From the NCBI GenBank assembly GCA_020853655.1, contig JADYYL010000190.1, positions 1 through 7,534 on the forward strand: a stretch of DNA of 7,534 nucleotides. Reading direction: 5' to 3'. The position numbers were made by a program, and so were the translations under genes. Under the pieces are notes generated by a model. That model was not told where the DNA came from and ran no database searches. It saw only the letters and a list, made by a program, of their open reading frames with translations. Positions 1 to 6,418 of the stretch are shown piece by piece. Positions within the stretch are counted from its first letter, which is position 1; each line of letters starts with the position of its first letter. The DNA is from Deltaproteobacteria bacterium. GTDB lineage: Bacteria; Bdellovibrionota_C; UBA2361; SZUA-149; JADYYL01.

Positions 1-543
1 CGCAATATTCGGCGGATCAGCCCTCGACCGGAATCAACGAAACCCACCCGGCGCAAAACCGAGGGATGTGAAATTCAGTCGCTTAACGAGCAATCGCCAA
101 CGAGACAAAACGACACGGATAACAAGAACGACGAGAAACCGAACTCTCTGATGCAGCCGTCGATACGACTTGCCGTCTGTACGGCGTGACGGCGCGGAAC
201 GACCGACCCTTCAACGGTCGGTGAGCTGGATGGCCATGGGCCTCAGATCCCGCACCAAAAGAGCCATGCCGTGTTCTCAGTCGGTCATTACTCCCACACT
301 TCCGCCGGGGTGTCATCCGCCGCGATACGCAGGCTGGCTCCCAGCGCTTCGTTCGGTATACAATCGCCACGCCCGATTCCCGAGTGTGAAGCTCGGTCAA
401 TTCGGAACACAGGATGTCACCGTATTTCGAAGCGGTCGACGGCGGGCCGGTTGGGCCGGCGGAACGCGACCGTATCGGTGCAAGGTTGGGAAACGTTTGC
501 GGCAGCTCGGCTTTGCGCCGTGCTCGCGGGATTTAGCGCGCCG
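1..543. other. Left-edge stretch with no convincing gene; leader of the kinase gene
   Basis: No frame here gives a protein I recognise. One + frame is open from the left edge to a TGA at 187-189 and another to a TGA at 149-151. Either could be the tail of a gene cut by the edge, but both translate to Arg/Asn/Thr-rich sequence without a motif. All three - frames have stops within the first 77 bases. A 7-bp inverted repeat (202-208 with 216-222, loop of 7) and a 5-bp GCCGG/CCGGC hairpin (446-460) are present; neither is followed by a T run. A weak TACAAT sequence at 359-364 could be a -10 element for the kinase gene, but I see no good -35 at the right spacing. Confidence 0.5.
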
Positions 544-2523
544 ATGAATAAATGTCCCGAATGTGGATTTGAGGCTGGCGAAAGCCTCTCGTTTTGTCCA
601 AACGATGGGACGATTCTCCAACCCGCGCCCGATCGCGAAGATCCGCTGATCGGAAAGGTGATCGACGGTAAGTACCGAATCATCGAACGGCTCGGCGGCG
701 GTGGAATGGGTTTAGTCTACAAGGCGGAACACGCCATTCTCAACCACCTTGTCGCGATCAAGATCTTGCGCGGACACCTCGCAAACGATGAGGAATACAT
801 TCGGCGATTCCAACGTGAAGCGCGAATGGTGTCAAAGCTCACCCACCCGAATGCGATTACCCTTCACGACTTTGGTATTTCAGAGGGCTCGCCATTTTTC
901 CTCATGGAGTTCGTCGAGGGCCGGACTCTTCGCGAGGTTCTCCGAGATGACGGCGCACTACCGCTGGAGCGAATCGTTCGACTGGTCCCGCAGATTGTCG
1001 GAGCACTGGCTGAGGCGCACGCCGCCGGAATTATCCACCGCGATCTCAAGCCAGAAAACATCATGGTTACCCGCCGCAAGGACGGGTCCGAGTGGATCAA
1101 GGTATTGGACTTCGGTATCGCAAAAATCCAGAACCTGGATTCTCCCAACGAGACTCAACTCACTCGGGTCGGCAGCATCTTCGGCTCGCCTCGATACATG
1201 GCTCCGGAACAAAGCATGGACAAGGGAGTCGATACCAGAGCGGACCTGTACTCGCTCGGGATCATCCTTTACGAAATGCTCGCGGGACGCGTCCCATTTG
1301 AGGCGGCAACTCCGATCGAAACGATCCTGCACCACGTCAACAATCCTCCCCGCCCTCTCAAGGAGTCGAAACCGGATCTCGATGTCGGAGATCAGGTCAG
1401 CGCGGTTGTCATGCGCCTCCTCGAAAAGGATCCGGCGAACCGCTTTCAGACGGCCGCAGAGTTTCTTGAGGCGTTCCACACCGCGTTCGCTCCCAAACTC
1501 GCCGTGGTGCAGGTGAGCCCCTCCGGGCGTTACATGATTGGCGGTCTGAGCGCTGGACTCGTCCTTCTCGCGGCGGTGTTCGTGTATCGGGAGACCTCAA
1601 ACGGACGGGAGTCCATCGCGCCCGCGGCGCTCGAAGAACTGAACGAACTAAAAGCGCAGCACGAACGCCAAGCGGCCGAAGCTTCGCGATTGGCTGAACA
1701 AAAGCGATTGGAAGCAGAAGAGGCGGAACGCCAAGCGGCTGCGACCAAAGAGCAAGCAACGCAGGCGCTCAAGGAGCTAGAGCTCTTGAACGCGACGCGT
1801 GACATAGAAAAGCGAAAGGCCGAGGAGATGAACGCCGAAGCGCTTCATGCCGCACAACTCGCCGCGGAGCAACGTTCGGCAATGGAGAAGGCCGCGAGTG
1901 ACGCCGACAAGTTCCGGCTCCAGCGCGAGGAAGAAGAGAAGCGAGCCGTCGAGCTGCGGGCCCTAGCGGACGAGGCGAAGTTGCTTCTTGAGCAGCACAG
2001 AAGTGAAGCCGCGCTTGCGACAACGGAAGCGGAGGCGCGCCGCGCTGCGCGCGAAGAAGAGGAGAAGCGAGTCGAGCAATTGAAGCTCGATGCGGCAGCC
2101 GCGGAGGCGCGGGCGAAAGAGCTCCAATCTGAAGTTGATCGCGTGTCCACTGAACGCGTTGAGGCGGAGAAGTTGCTGCAGGCTGAAGAGGCGAAGCGCG
2201 CCGTCCTACAGGAGCAAGCCGTTCAAGCGGCGACACCAGTTCCCGTCCGGCCCGATATCGCGGTGCAGAAAGCCGAAGAAGAACTTGCTCTCAAGCGTCG
2301 TCAGGTCATGGAGGCGCAGCGCGAGGCCGAGCTCCAACGTAAGCGAGCACTCGAAGCCGCTCGGCAGGCCGAGGCTGAACGAGCCCGAGCTGCGCGTGCT
2401 CGGCACGAGGCGGAGCTGAGCCGTCAGCGAGCGGCAAATGAGAAGCTTGAGGCGGATGTCGAGGATGAGGAACAGCCTGGCGAAAAGCGTCGCTCATTCC
2501 CACGACAAGGCAAACGACGATAG
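544..2523 (+). CDS. Membrane-anchored Ser/Thr protein kinase with N-terminal zinc ribbon and long C-terminal coiled coil
   Basis: Eukaryotic-type (Hanks) protein kinase, 659 aa, predicted to phosphorylate Ser/Thr from ATP at the inner membrane. Residues 1-25 form a zinc ribbon (CPECG, then CPNDG). The kinase domain covers about 43-310: glycine loop GGGGMG at 52-57, ATP-binding Lys 73 in VAIKIL, catalytic HRDLKPEN with Asp 167, DFG at 189-191, and the APE motif with Glu 222, so all catalytic residues are intact. A single hydrophobic helix lies at about 331-348. The rest is Ala/Glu/Lys/Arg-rich helix, broken by a Pro-rich stretch near 564-571, and ends in a basic tail. There are no PASTA or other known sensor domains. 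I chose ATG 544 because the zinc ribbon starts right there. An in-frame extension to 271 is possible but has no family features, and the Shine-Dalgarno before 544 is weak. The gene appears monocistronic, closed by the terminator after it. The target and signal are unknown. Confidence 0.95.
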   Translation: MNKCPECGFEAGESLSFCPNDGTILQPAPDREDPLIGKVIDGKYRIIERLGGGGMGLVYKAEHAILNHLVAIKILRGHLANDEEYIRRFQREARMVSKLTHPNAITLHDFGISEGSPFFLMEFVEGRTLREVLRDDGALPLERIVRLVPQIVGALAEAHAAGIIHRDLKPENIMVTRRKDGSEWIKVLDFGIAKIQNLDSPNETQLTRVGSIFGSPRYMAPEQSMDKGVDTRADLYSLGIILYEMLAGRVPFEAATPIETILHHVNNPPRPLKESKPDLDVGDQVSAVVMRLLEKDPANRFQTAAEFLEAFHTAFAPKLAVVQVSPSGRYMIGGLSAGLVLLAAVFVYRETSNGRESIAPAALEELNELKAQHERQAAEASRLAEQKRLEAEEAERQAAATKEQATQALKELELLNATRDIEKRKAEEMNAEALHAAQLAAEQRSAMEKAASDADKFRLQREEEEKRAVELRALADEAKLLLEQHRSEAALATTEAEARRAAREEEEKRVEQLKLDAAAAEARAKELQSEVDRVSTERVEAEKLLQAEEAKRAVLQEQAVQAATPVPVRPDIAVQKAEEELALKRRQVMEAQREAELQRKRALEAARQAEAERARAARARHEAELSRQRAANEKLEADVEDEEQPGEKRRSFPRQGKRR

Positions 2524-2546
2524 TCCCTCGCGGCGAGCAGAGGCAA

Positions 2547-2580
2547 AAAAAAGCCCGAGGCAGCTGCTTCGGGCTTTTTT
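2547..2580. terminator. Bidirectional intrinsic terminator between convergent genes
   Basis: A 12-bp perfect inverted repeat, AAAAAAGCCCGA (2547-2558) and TCGGGCTTTTTT (2569-2580), encloses a small inner palindrome GCAGCTGC (2560-2567). A GC-rich stem with T runs on both strands is the classic form of a rho-independent terminator active in both directions. It sits 23 bases after the kinase stop and 72 bases past the stop of the convergent barrel-protein gene, so it most likely ends both transcripts. Confidence 0.92.
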
Positions 2581-2652
2581 GCTAGTCGCGTGGGACGTCC
2601 GTTGGGCGCGCCCACACAACTTTTCGAGAGCATTGAACGTTACGAGAGAACG

Positions 2653-3447
2653 TTAGATGTCGTAGCTAAAATCCACGCCGAGCCAGAACTGATTCTCCGC
2701 GCCCTCGTCAACCTCAACTGTGAAGTTGAGATTTGGGGTGACGATGATCTGCCCCATCTCGAGATCTGTGCTGACACCGATGTCGATATGCTCGAGCCCG
2801 TTATCGACGTAGAACTGAGGCTGATCGTCGGCGTTGGTCGCGAAGCCGAACGTTACATACGGCGTGATCATGACATCGTCGCCAATACAGTTGCAATCGA
2901 GTGGCTCACGGAAGGTCAGCGTGTAGTACTGATACCGTCCGATGTCGTAGTCATTGTAAAAAGTGAACGTCGGATTCGAAAACATATCGAGGCTGAGTCC
3001 AACAAAGTACTCATTCGTCTCGGCGATACGACCCCCTCCGCCCGGGAAAGTGTAGAATATGTGGCCGAGCGACAACGTGACCATGTCGAACGACTTGTCA
3101 TAAGAGATCGTGCTGTCGAGCTCGGTAAACTTCTCTGGTGGCTCGTTCGTTTCGCCCGCAACATGCATCCAGACGTTGGCAACGATCGTTCCTGCCTCTC
3201 CCAGATCGTAGAACCCGGTCACCGATGGTTGAATAGAAGTGCCCGGATAAACGGCCTTACCGCGGAACATGTAGTCGGTGTAGAAGCCGACGCCGGTGCT
3301 CAAGCCCCATGGCTGTTGATCGGAGTCGTCGTTGCTGTCAGCTTTCTCGGTCGTTTGCAGGACTTGGGCGTCGTCTGCTGATGCCACTGCAGGTATGAGC
3401 TGCGGGACGGCGGCGAGAGCAAGTCCGAGATACAGTGCGAGTCGCAT
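2653..3447 (-). CDS. TorF-like putative outer-membrane beta-barrel protein (TIGR02001-type)
   Basis: A secreted 264-aa protein, probably an outer-membrane beta barrel. Residues 1-24 are a typical signal peptide (Arg 2, hydrophobic core, cleavage after VASA before DD). An acidic linker follows, then the first barrel strand with GFYTDYMFRGK (about 54-64). That motif and the alternating aromatic/polar strands to the end resemble the TorF/TIGR02001 family of proteobacterial putative porins; the family match is from memory of the motif, and the substrate is unknown. Start ATG 3447 is supported by AAGGAG (3455-3460) seven bases upstream; a TTG at 3471 would add eight residues but lies upstream of that site. 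Oddities are a DCNC pair in the second half and a C-terminal Ile instead of the usual Phe/Trp of barrel proteins. It is convergent with the kinase gene and appears to be a single-gene unit. Confidence 0.85.
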   Translation of the reverse strand: MRLALYLGLALAAVPQLIPAVASADDAQVLQTTEKADSNDDSDQQPWGLSTGVGFYTDYMFRGKAVYPGTSIQPSVTGFYDLGEAGTIVANVWMHVAGETNEPPEKFTELDSTISYDKSFDMVTLSLGHIFYTFPGGGGRIAETNEYFVGLSLDMFSNPTFTFYNDYDIGRYQYYTLTFREPLDCNCIGDDVMITPYVTFGFATNADDQPQFYVDNGLEHIDIGVSTDLEMGQIIVTPNLNFTVEVDEGAENQFWLGVDFSYDI

Positions 3448-4197
3448 CCTCTTTCTCCTTGGAAAAATCAATTACGTGCGCGAGGGCAGTGAACGTTCGC
3501 TCGTCGCGTCAAACAGTTCCATGGGAGAACTACCTTGACGCTCGAGCAGGGTTACCTAAAACCCTGTTCAAACAGTCCAGCACCAAAAACCCCGGCGTGA
3601 GCAACCACATGGTCACGCTATCTGAGAAAGGCTTCCAAACGGAGACACTTTCGCAGACCTGCTGGGCACAGCGAGACCGCCCCTCGTGGTGAGCGCGGAG
3701 ACGCGCAAACAAAAGCGCGCGACGAACAGTACAGCTTGATACGGCGGAGAGGTCTCTCGTGACGCACGACTATAGGCCGAGAGAGTGCGCTGGCGCAACG
3801 CATCCACTGTGCCCGCGAAGGGGCGAGAACGTGTGGGAGCGAGATACAGAAGGGCCCACCTGCTCCGAAATGCCATTTGGTGGACCGATAAGGCCGAGCA
3901 GTTTCGCGCAATGACGGGACGGGAATGGTTGTTACTGGGAGGGGAATCCCGCAACCAGGGAATTGGGCACCGAAATGCGAAGCACTTTCATGCGCCGCCG
4001 TTCAAATGCCCCATCCCCCCGATGCGAAAAGGTGTTGTGGTTGGTTGTTGCCACCGCGCACCCCCCTTCGAACTCCGAAGAGCGGAATCGTGATGACGCT
4101 CGTCATTCTCCGCGAGGAGAACTCGATGGTTAAGGGCCTCGTCGACGTCCCACGAAAACGACCGATAACCCCCCGAGATCCCTCGGCGCCGACCGCC
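3448..4197. other. Long intergenic gap with dyads, no convincing protein gene
   Basis: About 750 bases between two minus-strand genes. Frames that stay open translate into Arg/Pro/Cys-rich sequence without recognisable motifs. Structures seen: an inverted repeat CAGGGTT/AACCCTG (3547-3553, 3560-3566), a direct repeat TCAAACAGT (3509-3517 and 3568-3576), a 14-bp dyad ATGACG-CT-CGTCAT (4093-4106), and a GAGGAG ribosome-binding-like site before an ATG at 4126. The promoter of the barrel-protein gene should lie at the left end of this gap, but I cannot name a good -35/-10 pair. A non-coding RNA cannot be excluded; I recognise no RNase P, tmRNA or tRNA signature. Confidence 0.5.
3455..3460 (-). 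promoter_or_regulatory. Ribosome binding site of the barrel-protein gene
   Basis: AAGGAG on the minus strand, seven bases before ATG 3447. It decides the start in favour of 3447 over the upstream TTG at 3471, because the TTG would lie on the wrong side of this site. Confidence 0.8.
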
Positions 4198-4311
4198 CTA
4201 TCGTGGACCCGAAACCCTGGACCCGCTCTCCTCTCCCCCGCGCATGCGTCTCGCAGCTTCATTGAGATAGAGACGAAGGCCGTTGCCGTCGAGCGTCACG
4301 ATGTCCTTTGA
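4126..4311 (+). CDS. Doubtful small ORF (61 aa) behind a good ribosome binding site
   Basis: ATG 4126 is preceded by GAGGAG (4114-4119) with six bases between, a near-ideal ribosome binding site, and just upstream is a perfect 6-bp dyad (4093-4106). The frame encodes a Pro/Arg-rich peptide with no signal peptide, membrane helix or recognised motif, and its last 114 bases run antisense over the end of the host-attachment gene. The ribosome binding site is the only positive evidence. It could be a leader peptide, a small antisense gene or chance. Confidence 0.15.
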   Translation: MVKGLVDVPRKRPITPRDPSAPTALSWTRNPGPALLSPAHASRSFIEIETKAVAVERHDVL

Positions 4312-4731
4312 TAGCTCGAGCACGACCCGTTCTCGAACGCGCTTTGATATCGCACGACGGACCATGCCGAGCGTCTGCGACTCCGCGATGATACTCAGCT
4401 CCGTCCACAACGCTCTATCGAGTCCATCATCGAGCATCTTCACGACGTCACGCGTAAAGCTCTCAAGGACGCGCTCCTTCGGGCTGTGCTGCGTTGAATA
4501 AGCGTCGCTGCCCGGTCCAGACTCGCGTTTCGAGGAGCCATTCGGTCCACTGACGAGTTCGCTATTTTTCAACCGCCCTTCCGGATTCGCAAGGGAGATC
4601 TGTAACCGAAGGTCGCCACCCGATCGCTCCTGTTCGAATACATTGGCGACCTCGCGGTTCATGACGAGGACCCATCGTCTCGAACGTTTCTCTGGCAGTG
4701 CCGCGCGGGTTTGAAACGGTGCTGATCCCAT
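4198..4731 (-). CDS. Host attachment protein family (baeRF-like, archaeo-eukaryotic release-factor fold)
   Basis: A 177-aa soluble protein with the landmarks of the Host_attach family: a start strand RRWVLVMNREVANVFE (18-33), NPEGR (49-53), ELVSG (58-62), a charged loop, HSPKERVLESFTRDV (82-96), a central strand ending ESQTLGMVRRAI, and LELSKDIVTLDG (138-149). The family name comes from an Agrobacterium attachment annotation, but its fold is related to the eRF1/Pelota release-factor domain, so a ribosome-linked role has been proposed; its function here is not established. I chose ATG 4731 because GAGGT lies nine bases upstream and because it gives a length close to the usual 140-150 aa. An in-frame ATG at 4881 would add 50 residues that look unlike the family and lacks a good ribosome binding site. 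About 25 polar residues extend past the conserved core at the C-terminus. It is divergent from the small secreted protein gene and has no operon partner in the window. Confidence 0.85.
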   Translation of the reverse strand: MGSAPFQTRAALPEKRSRRWVLVMNREVANVFEQERSGGDLRLQISLANPEGRLKNSELVSGPNGSSKRESGPGSDAYSTQHSPKERVLESFTRDVVKMLDDGLDRALWTELSIIAESQTLGMVRRAISKRVRERVVLELSKDIVTLDGNGLRLYLNEAARRMRGGEESGSRVSGPR

Positions 4732-4740
4732 GGCTGCATA

Positions 4741-4745
4741 CCTCG
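4741..4745 (-). promoter_or_regulatory. Ribosome binding site deciding the start of the host-attachment gene
   Basis: On the minus strand the sequence reads GAGGTATGCAGCC before ATG 4731, with GAGG ending nine bases from the ATG. It favours 4731 over the in-frame ATG at 4881, where only a distant GGAG more than 15 bases away is found. Confidence 0.55.
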
Positions 4746-4803
4746 ATGTAGTGCGGTTGTTCAGGACCACTCTTCGACACTCGAGGAGCGTTACCCCGAA
4801 GCA

Positions 4804-4818
4804 AACGGGTTTCCCGTT
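4804..4818. repeat. Perfect dyad AACGGG-TTT-CCCGTT
   Basis: A 6-bp inverted repeat with a 3-base centre lies 73 bases upstream of the preferred start of the host-attachment gene, inside the divergent intergenic region. It has the form of a binding site for a dimeric regulator or a small hairpin in the transcript leader. No function can be shown from sequence alone. Confidence 0.35.
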
Positions 4819-4908
4819 AACAACGTCAGGAACGAGTCCGGCTGCCCGCTCTCTGACGAGCGGAATGCGTAACCTGTTCATGAAATGATTTCTTATCTGA
4901 TCTCCGGG

Positions 4909-4917
4909 TGGTAAGAT
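4909..4917 (+). promoter_or_regulatory. Candidate extended -10 promoter for the small secreted protein gene
   Basis: TGGTAAGAT matches the extended -10 form TGn plus a four-of-six match to TATAAT. No strong -35 lies 16-18 bases upstream, which extended -10 promoters can tolerate. It would give a leader of about 90 bases before ATG 5015. A TTGACC at 4919-4924 resembles a -35 but has no -10 partner at normal spacing. Confidence 0.28.
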
Positions 4918-5014
4918 TTTGACCTAGTTTGCTACATGAAATGTGGTTGTGACCTTAAAGCGCCGCAGAGGGTTTCTCTCTCGATCAATACGAAACACAA
5001 TACGGAGATGAACG

Positions 5015-5389
5015 ATGTTGAGCAGAATGATTTCTGGAAAAGTTGTCGCACTCGCTGCGTTAGCCGCGATCAGTTTTCAGCCGGCGTTCGCAGACGACAC
5101 GATGATCCAGATCAATAAGGACGGAATGGGTCGGAGCAAGAGCGTCGTGCTCGGCACAGGTGACGCGGGAATCCGTATTCAGGGGCAGGGCTCTTCGCGC
5201 GACGCTCGGGCCCAAGAAGCGCTTCGCATTCTCCAAGAGAATAAAATGACGATTGTCGGGGAAGACGGGCAGACCGTCGTCACGGATGGTCAAGGAAACA
5301 TCCATGTGGACGAGGGAGGAGTTCCCTCCACGCGGAAGAAGACCACGATGAACGTGAATGGAGCGACGATCGTCGTCGATGAGGATTAG
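5015..5389 (+). CDS. Small secreted protein of unknown function
   Basis: A 124-aa protein I do not recognise. Residues 1-26 are a clear signal peptide (Arg 4, Lys 9, Ala/Val/Leu core, AFA cleavage before DD), so the mature protein of about 98 residues is exported, with no lipobox, cysteine or further membrane helix. The mature part has short predicted beta strands separated by Gly/Asp turns (MTIVGEDGQTVVTDGQGN near 88-105, then NGATIVVDED at the end) around one helical stretch (DARAQEALRILQENK). It is acidic at the end. Start ATG 5015 follows GGAG with seven bases between, and gives a complete signal peptide; ATG 5027 would shorten its n-region. It reads alone on the + strand and is followed by a strong hairpin, so it is probably monocistronic. 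It may act in the periplasm or outside the cell; no specific role can be inferred. Confidence 0.75.
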   Translation: MLSRMISGKVVALAALAAISFQPAFADDTMIQINKDGMGRSKSVVLGTGDAGIRIQGQGSSRDARAQEALRILQENKMTIVGEDGQTVVTDGQGNIHVDEGGVPSTRKKTTMNVNGATIVVDED

Positions 5390-5405
5390 CGACAGGCTGT
5401 CGATG

Positions 5406-5433
5406 GTCGCGCGCAACTTCGGTTGCGCGCGAC
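5406..5433 (+). terminator. UUCG-capped GC-rich hairpin, probable transcript end of the small secreted protein gene
   Basis: A perfect 12-bp stem (GTCGCGCGCAAC with GGTTGCGCGCGAC overlapping the loop-closing pair) closes on TTCG with a C-G closing pair, the very stable cUUCGg tetraloop. It begins 17 bases after the stop codon. Only a weak T-containing stretch follows, so it is either an imperfect intrinsic terminator or a 3' end stabiliser. The UUCG loop exists only in the + strand transcript, which ties it to this gene rather than to the convergent operon. Confidence 0.65.
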
Positions 5434-5499
5434 TGCATTTGAGATGAGCAGAGAATGAAGTGAGATCAGAATGTCGCCACGCCCTGGCTGGAAGCTCTG

Positions 5500-5531
5500 C
5501 AGCTGTAAAGGGTCTCAGCTGTAAAGGGTTT
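5500..5531. repeat. 16-bp tandem repeat, two copies
   Basis: CAGCTGTAAAGGGTCT (5500-5515) is followed directly by CAGCTGTAAAGGGTTT (5516-5531), with one mismatch, then a partial third copy CAG. It lies between the convergent small secreted protein gene and the polyP polymerase gene, in sequence without a gene (5434-5621). It looks like a slippage duplication or a double protein-binding site. Confidence 0.8.
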
Positions 5532-5621
5532 CAGTGAATCCGAAGGTTCGCCGGAGCTCCAACTCGGAATTCGGAACATCGGCGCCCGGTCCAATCGCTT
5601 CCACGTCGATCCCGTTGGCAG

Positions 5622-6410
5622 CTACTGTCGCCCCGCGTTTGCAGTCTTTAGCTCGGCCCCTCTCTCGAGGATGTGGCGTATCGTCTGCGGCGGAAGGAAG
5701 CTCTGCTGAAGCAGTGTCAGCCCCTCACAGTACTTCGAATATCGTTGACGCATGAAGCCAAAGGGCGCGAGTCCCCGCAGGAGCCAATCTGGGGCTCTCT
5801 GGTTGAGCTTCACTTCAAAAATCGCCTTATCCGGCGGCAGAAAAAGCTGCTCGGACCCCTCCTCGAACTCCGTCAGCGGACTCTCGCCGACGGTCAGATG
5901 TCGGTCGAGGGTGATGCGGAGATCGTTCACGTATGGGCTCGTGTAACTCCTGCGAAGGTAGCGGATGTTGGCTGCCGCCTCGAGGCCGAGTCGCTCCGTG
6001 AGGTATCGGAGCTCCCGCGAATCAGCGGAATCGCCCACGTGCTCAAGAATCTGCGGGAGCGTCCAATGAAAATGGTCTGGCCCGAGCTTGTCCAGAAGCG
6101 CCAGCGGTAAAGAGATCCGCTTCTTCACAACAAGCGAACGGTGTCGCTCCTTAATCTCAATGAACAAGGCGCTGATCCCCTGCCCCTTCAGATAGGCGCG
6201 GAGCCGAACCTTTCGGCGATATCCGACCGACTCGGTCCGATCCCAGTAAAAACGATAACTCGGAGTGTCGTAGTAGATACTCGCGACCTCGTACGAACCC
6301 TGCTCGTCGCCATGCGGGTCTGGCTGCAGATGATCGCGAAGCGCCTCAAGGACCGCATCGCCTTCGTGTACTGGTACGACATACTTGAGTTCGTGACGAC
6401 CTTTGAACAT
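5622..6410 (-). CDS. VTC-domain polyphosphate polymerase
   Basis: A 262-aa soluble protein that is essentially one VTC domain (PF09359), the tunnel-shaped catalytic domain that makes polyphosphate from ATP in yeast Vtc4. Visible family landmarks, in order: RHELKYV at 5-11, IYYDTP at 45-50, RRKVRLR at 65-71 (basic tunnel residues), FIEIKER at 83-89, VVKKRI at 94-99, RRSYTSP at 153-159, LRITLDR at 164-170, FEVKLN at 198-203 (its Glu is the expected metal ligand) and QRYSKYCEG at 222-230. No SPX domain or membrane helix is present, so it must reach the membrane through a partner. Its ATG lies 8 bases after the DUF4956 stop, implying co-transcription and probably translational coupling; the Shine-Dalgarno is weak. 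It is the last gene of the operon. Catalytic activity is inferred from the family, since all the basic and acidic positions appear kept. Confidence 0.93.
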   Translation of the reverse strand: MFKGRHELKYVVPVHEGDAVLEALRDHLQPDPHGDEQGSYEVASIYYDTPSYRFYWDRTESVGYRRKVRLRAYLKGQGISALFIEIKERHRSLVVKKRISLPLALLDKLGPDHFHWTLPQILEHVGDSADSRELRYLTERLGLEAAANIRYLRRSYTSPYVNDLRITLDRHLTVGESPLTEFEEGSEQLFLPPDKAIFEVKLNQRAPDWLLRGLAPFGFMRQRYSKYCEGLTLLQQSFLPPQTIRHILERGAELKTANAGRQ

Positions 6411-6418
6411 CGCAGCGC

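Noticed and set aside
271..543. N-terminal extension of the kinase by 91 residues
   Set aside because: The extra segment has no domain, no signal peptide and no ribosome binding site, while the zinc ribbon that opens this kinase type begins exactly at ATG 544.
749..1516. 255-residue + frame inside the kinase gene, and long minus frames at 958-1479 and 1769-2236
   Set aside because: They lie within the intact kinase reading frame, are Ser/Arg-rich and lack any family feature.
2635..2655. Two GAACGTTA copies 13 bases apart at the end of the barrel-protein gene
   Set aside because: The second copy overlaps the stop codon; the unit is short and self-complementary in its core, so chance is likely.
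2590..3381. 263-residue open frame on the + strand opposite the barrel-protein gene
   Set aside because: It is fully antisense to a gene with signal peptide, ribosome binding site and barrel features, and its translation has no recognisable motif. It is a by-product of codon usage on the other strand.
4066..4080. TTCGAAC sequence resembling a tRNA T-loop
   Set aside because: The flanking bases do not pair as a T stem and no acceptor or anticodon arm is found around it.
3785..4093. 102-residue + frame in the intergenic gap
   Set aside because: Arg/Cys/Pro-rich translation, no ribosome binding site and no motif; several competing frames overlap it.
4173..4186. CCGAG/CTCGG hairpin after the host-attachment gene as a terminator
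   Set aside because: The stem is only 5 bp and is followed on the minus strand by a G-rich stretch, not a T run. It is too weak to call.
5060..5416. 118-residue minus frame opposite the small secreted protein
   Set aside because: The + strand gene has a clear signal peptide and ribosome binding site; the minus frame has neither.
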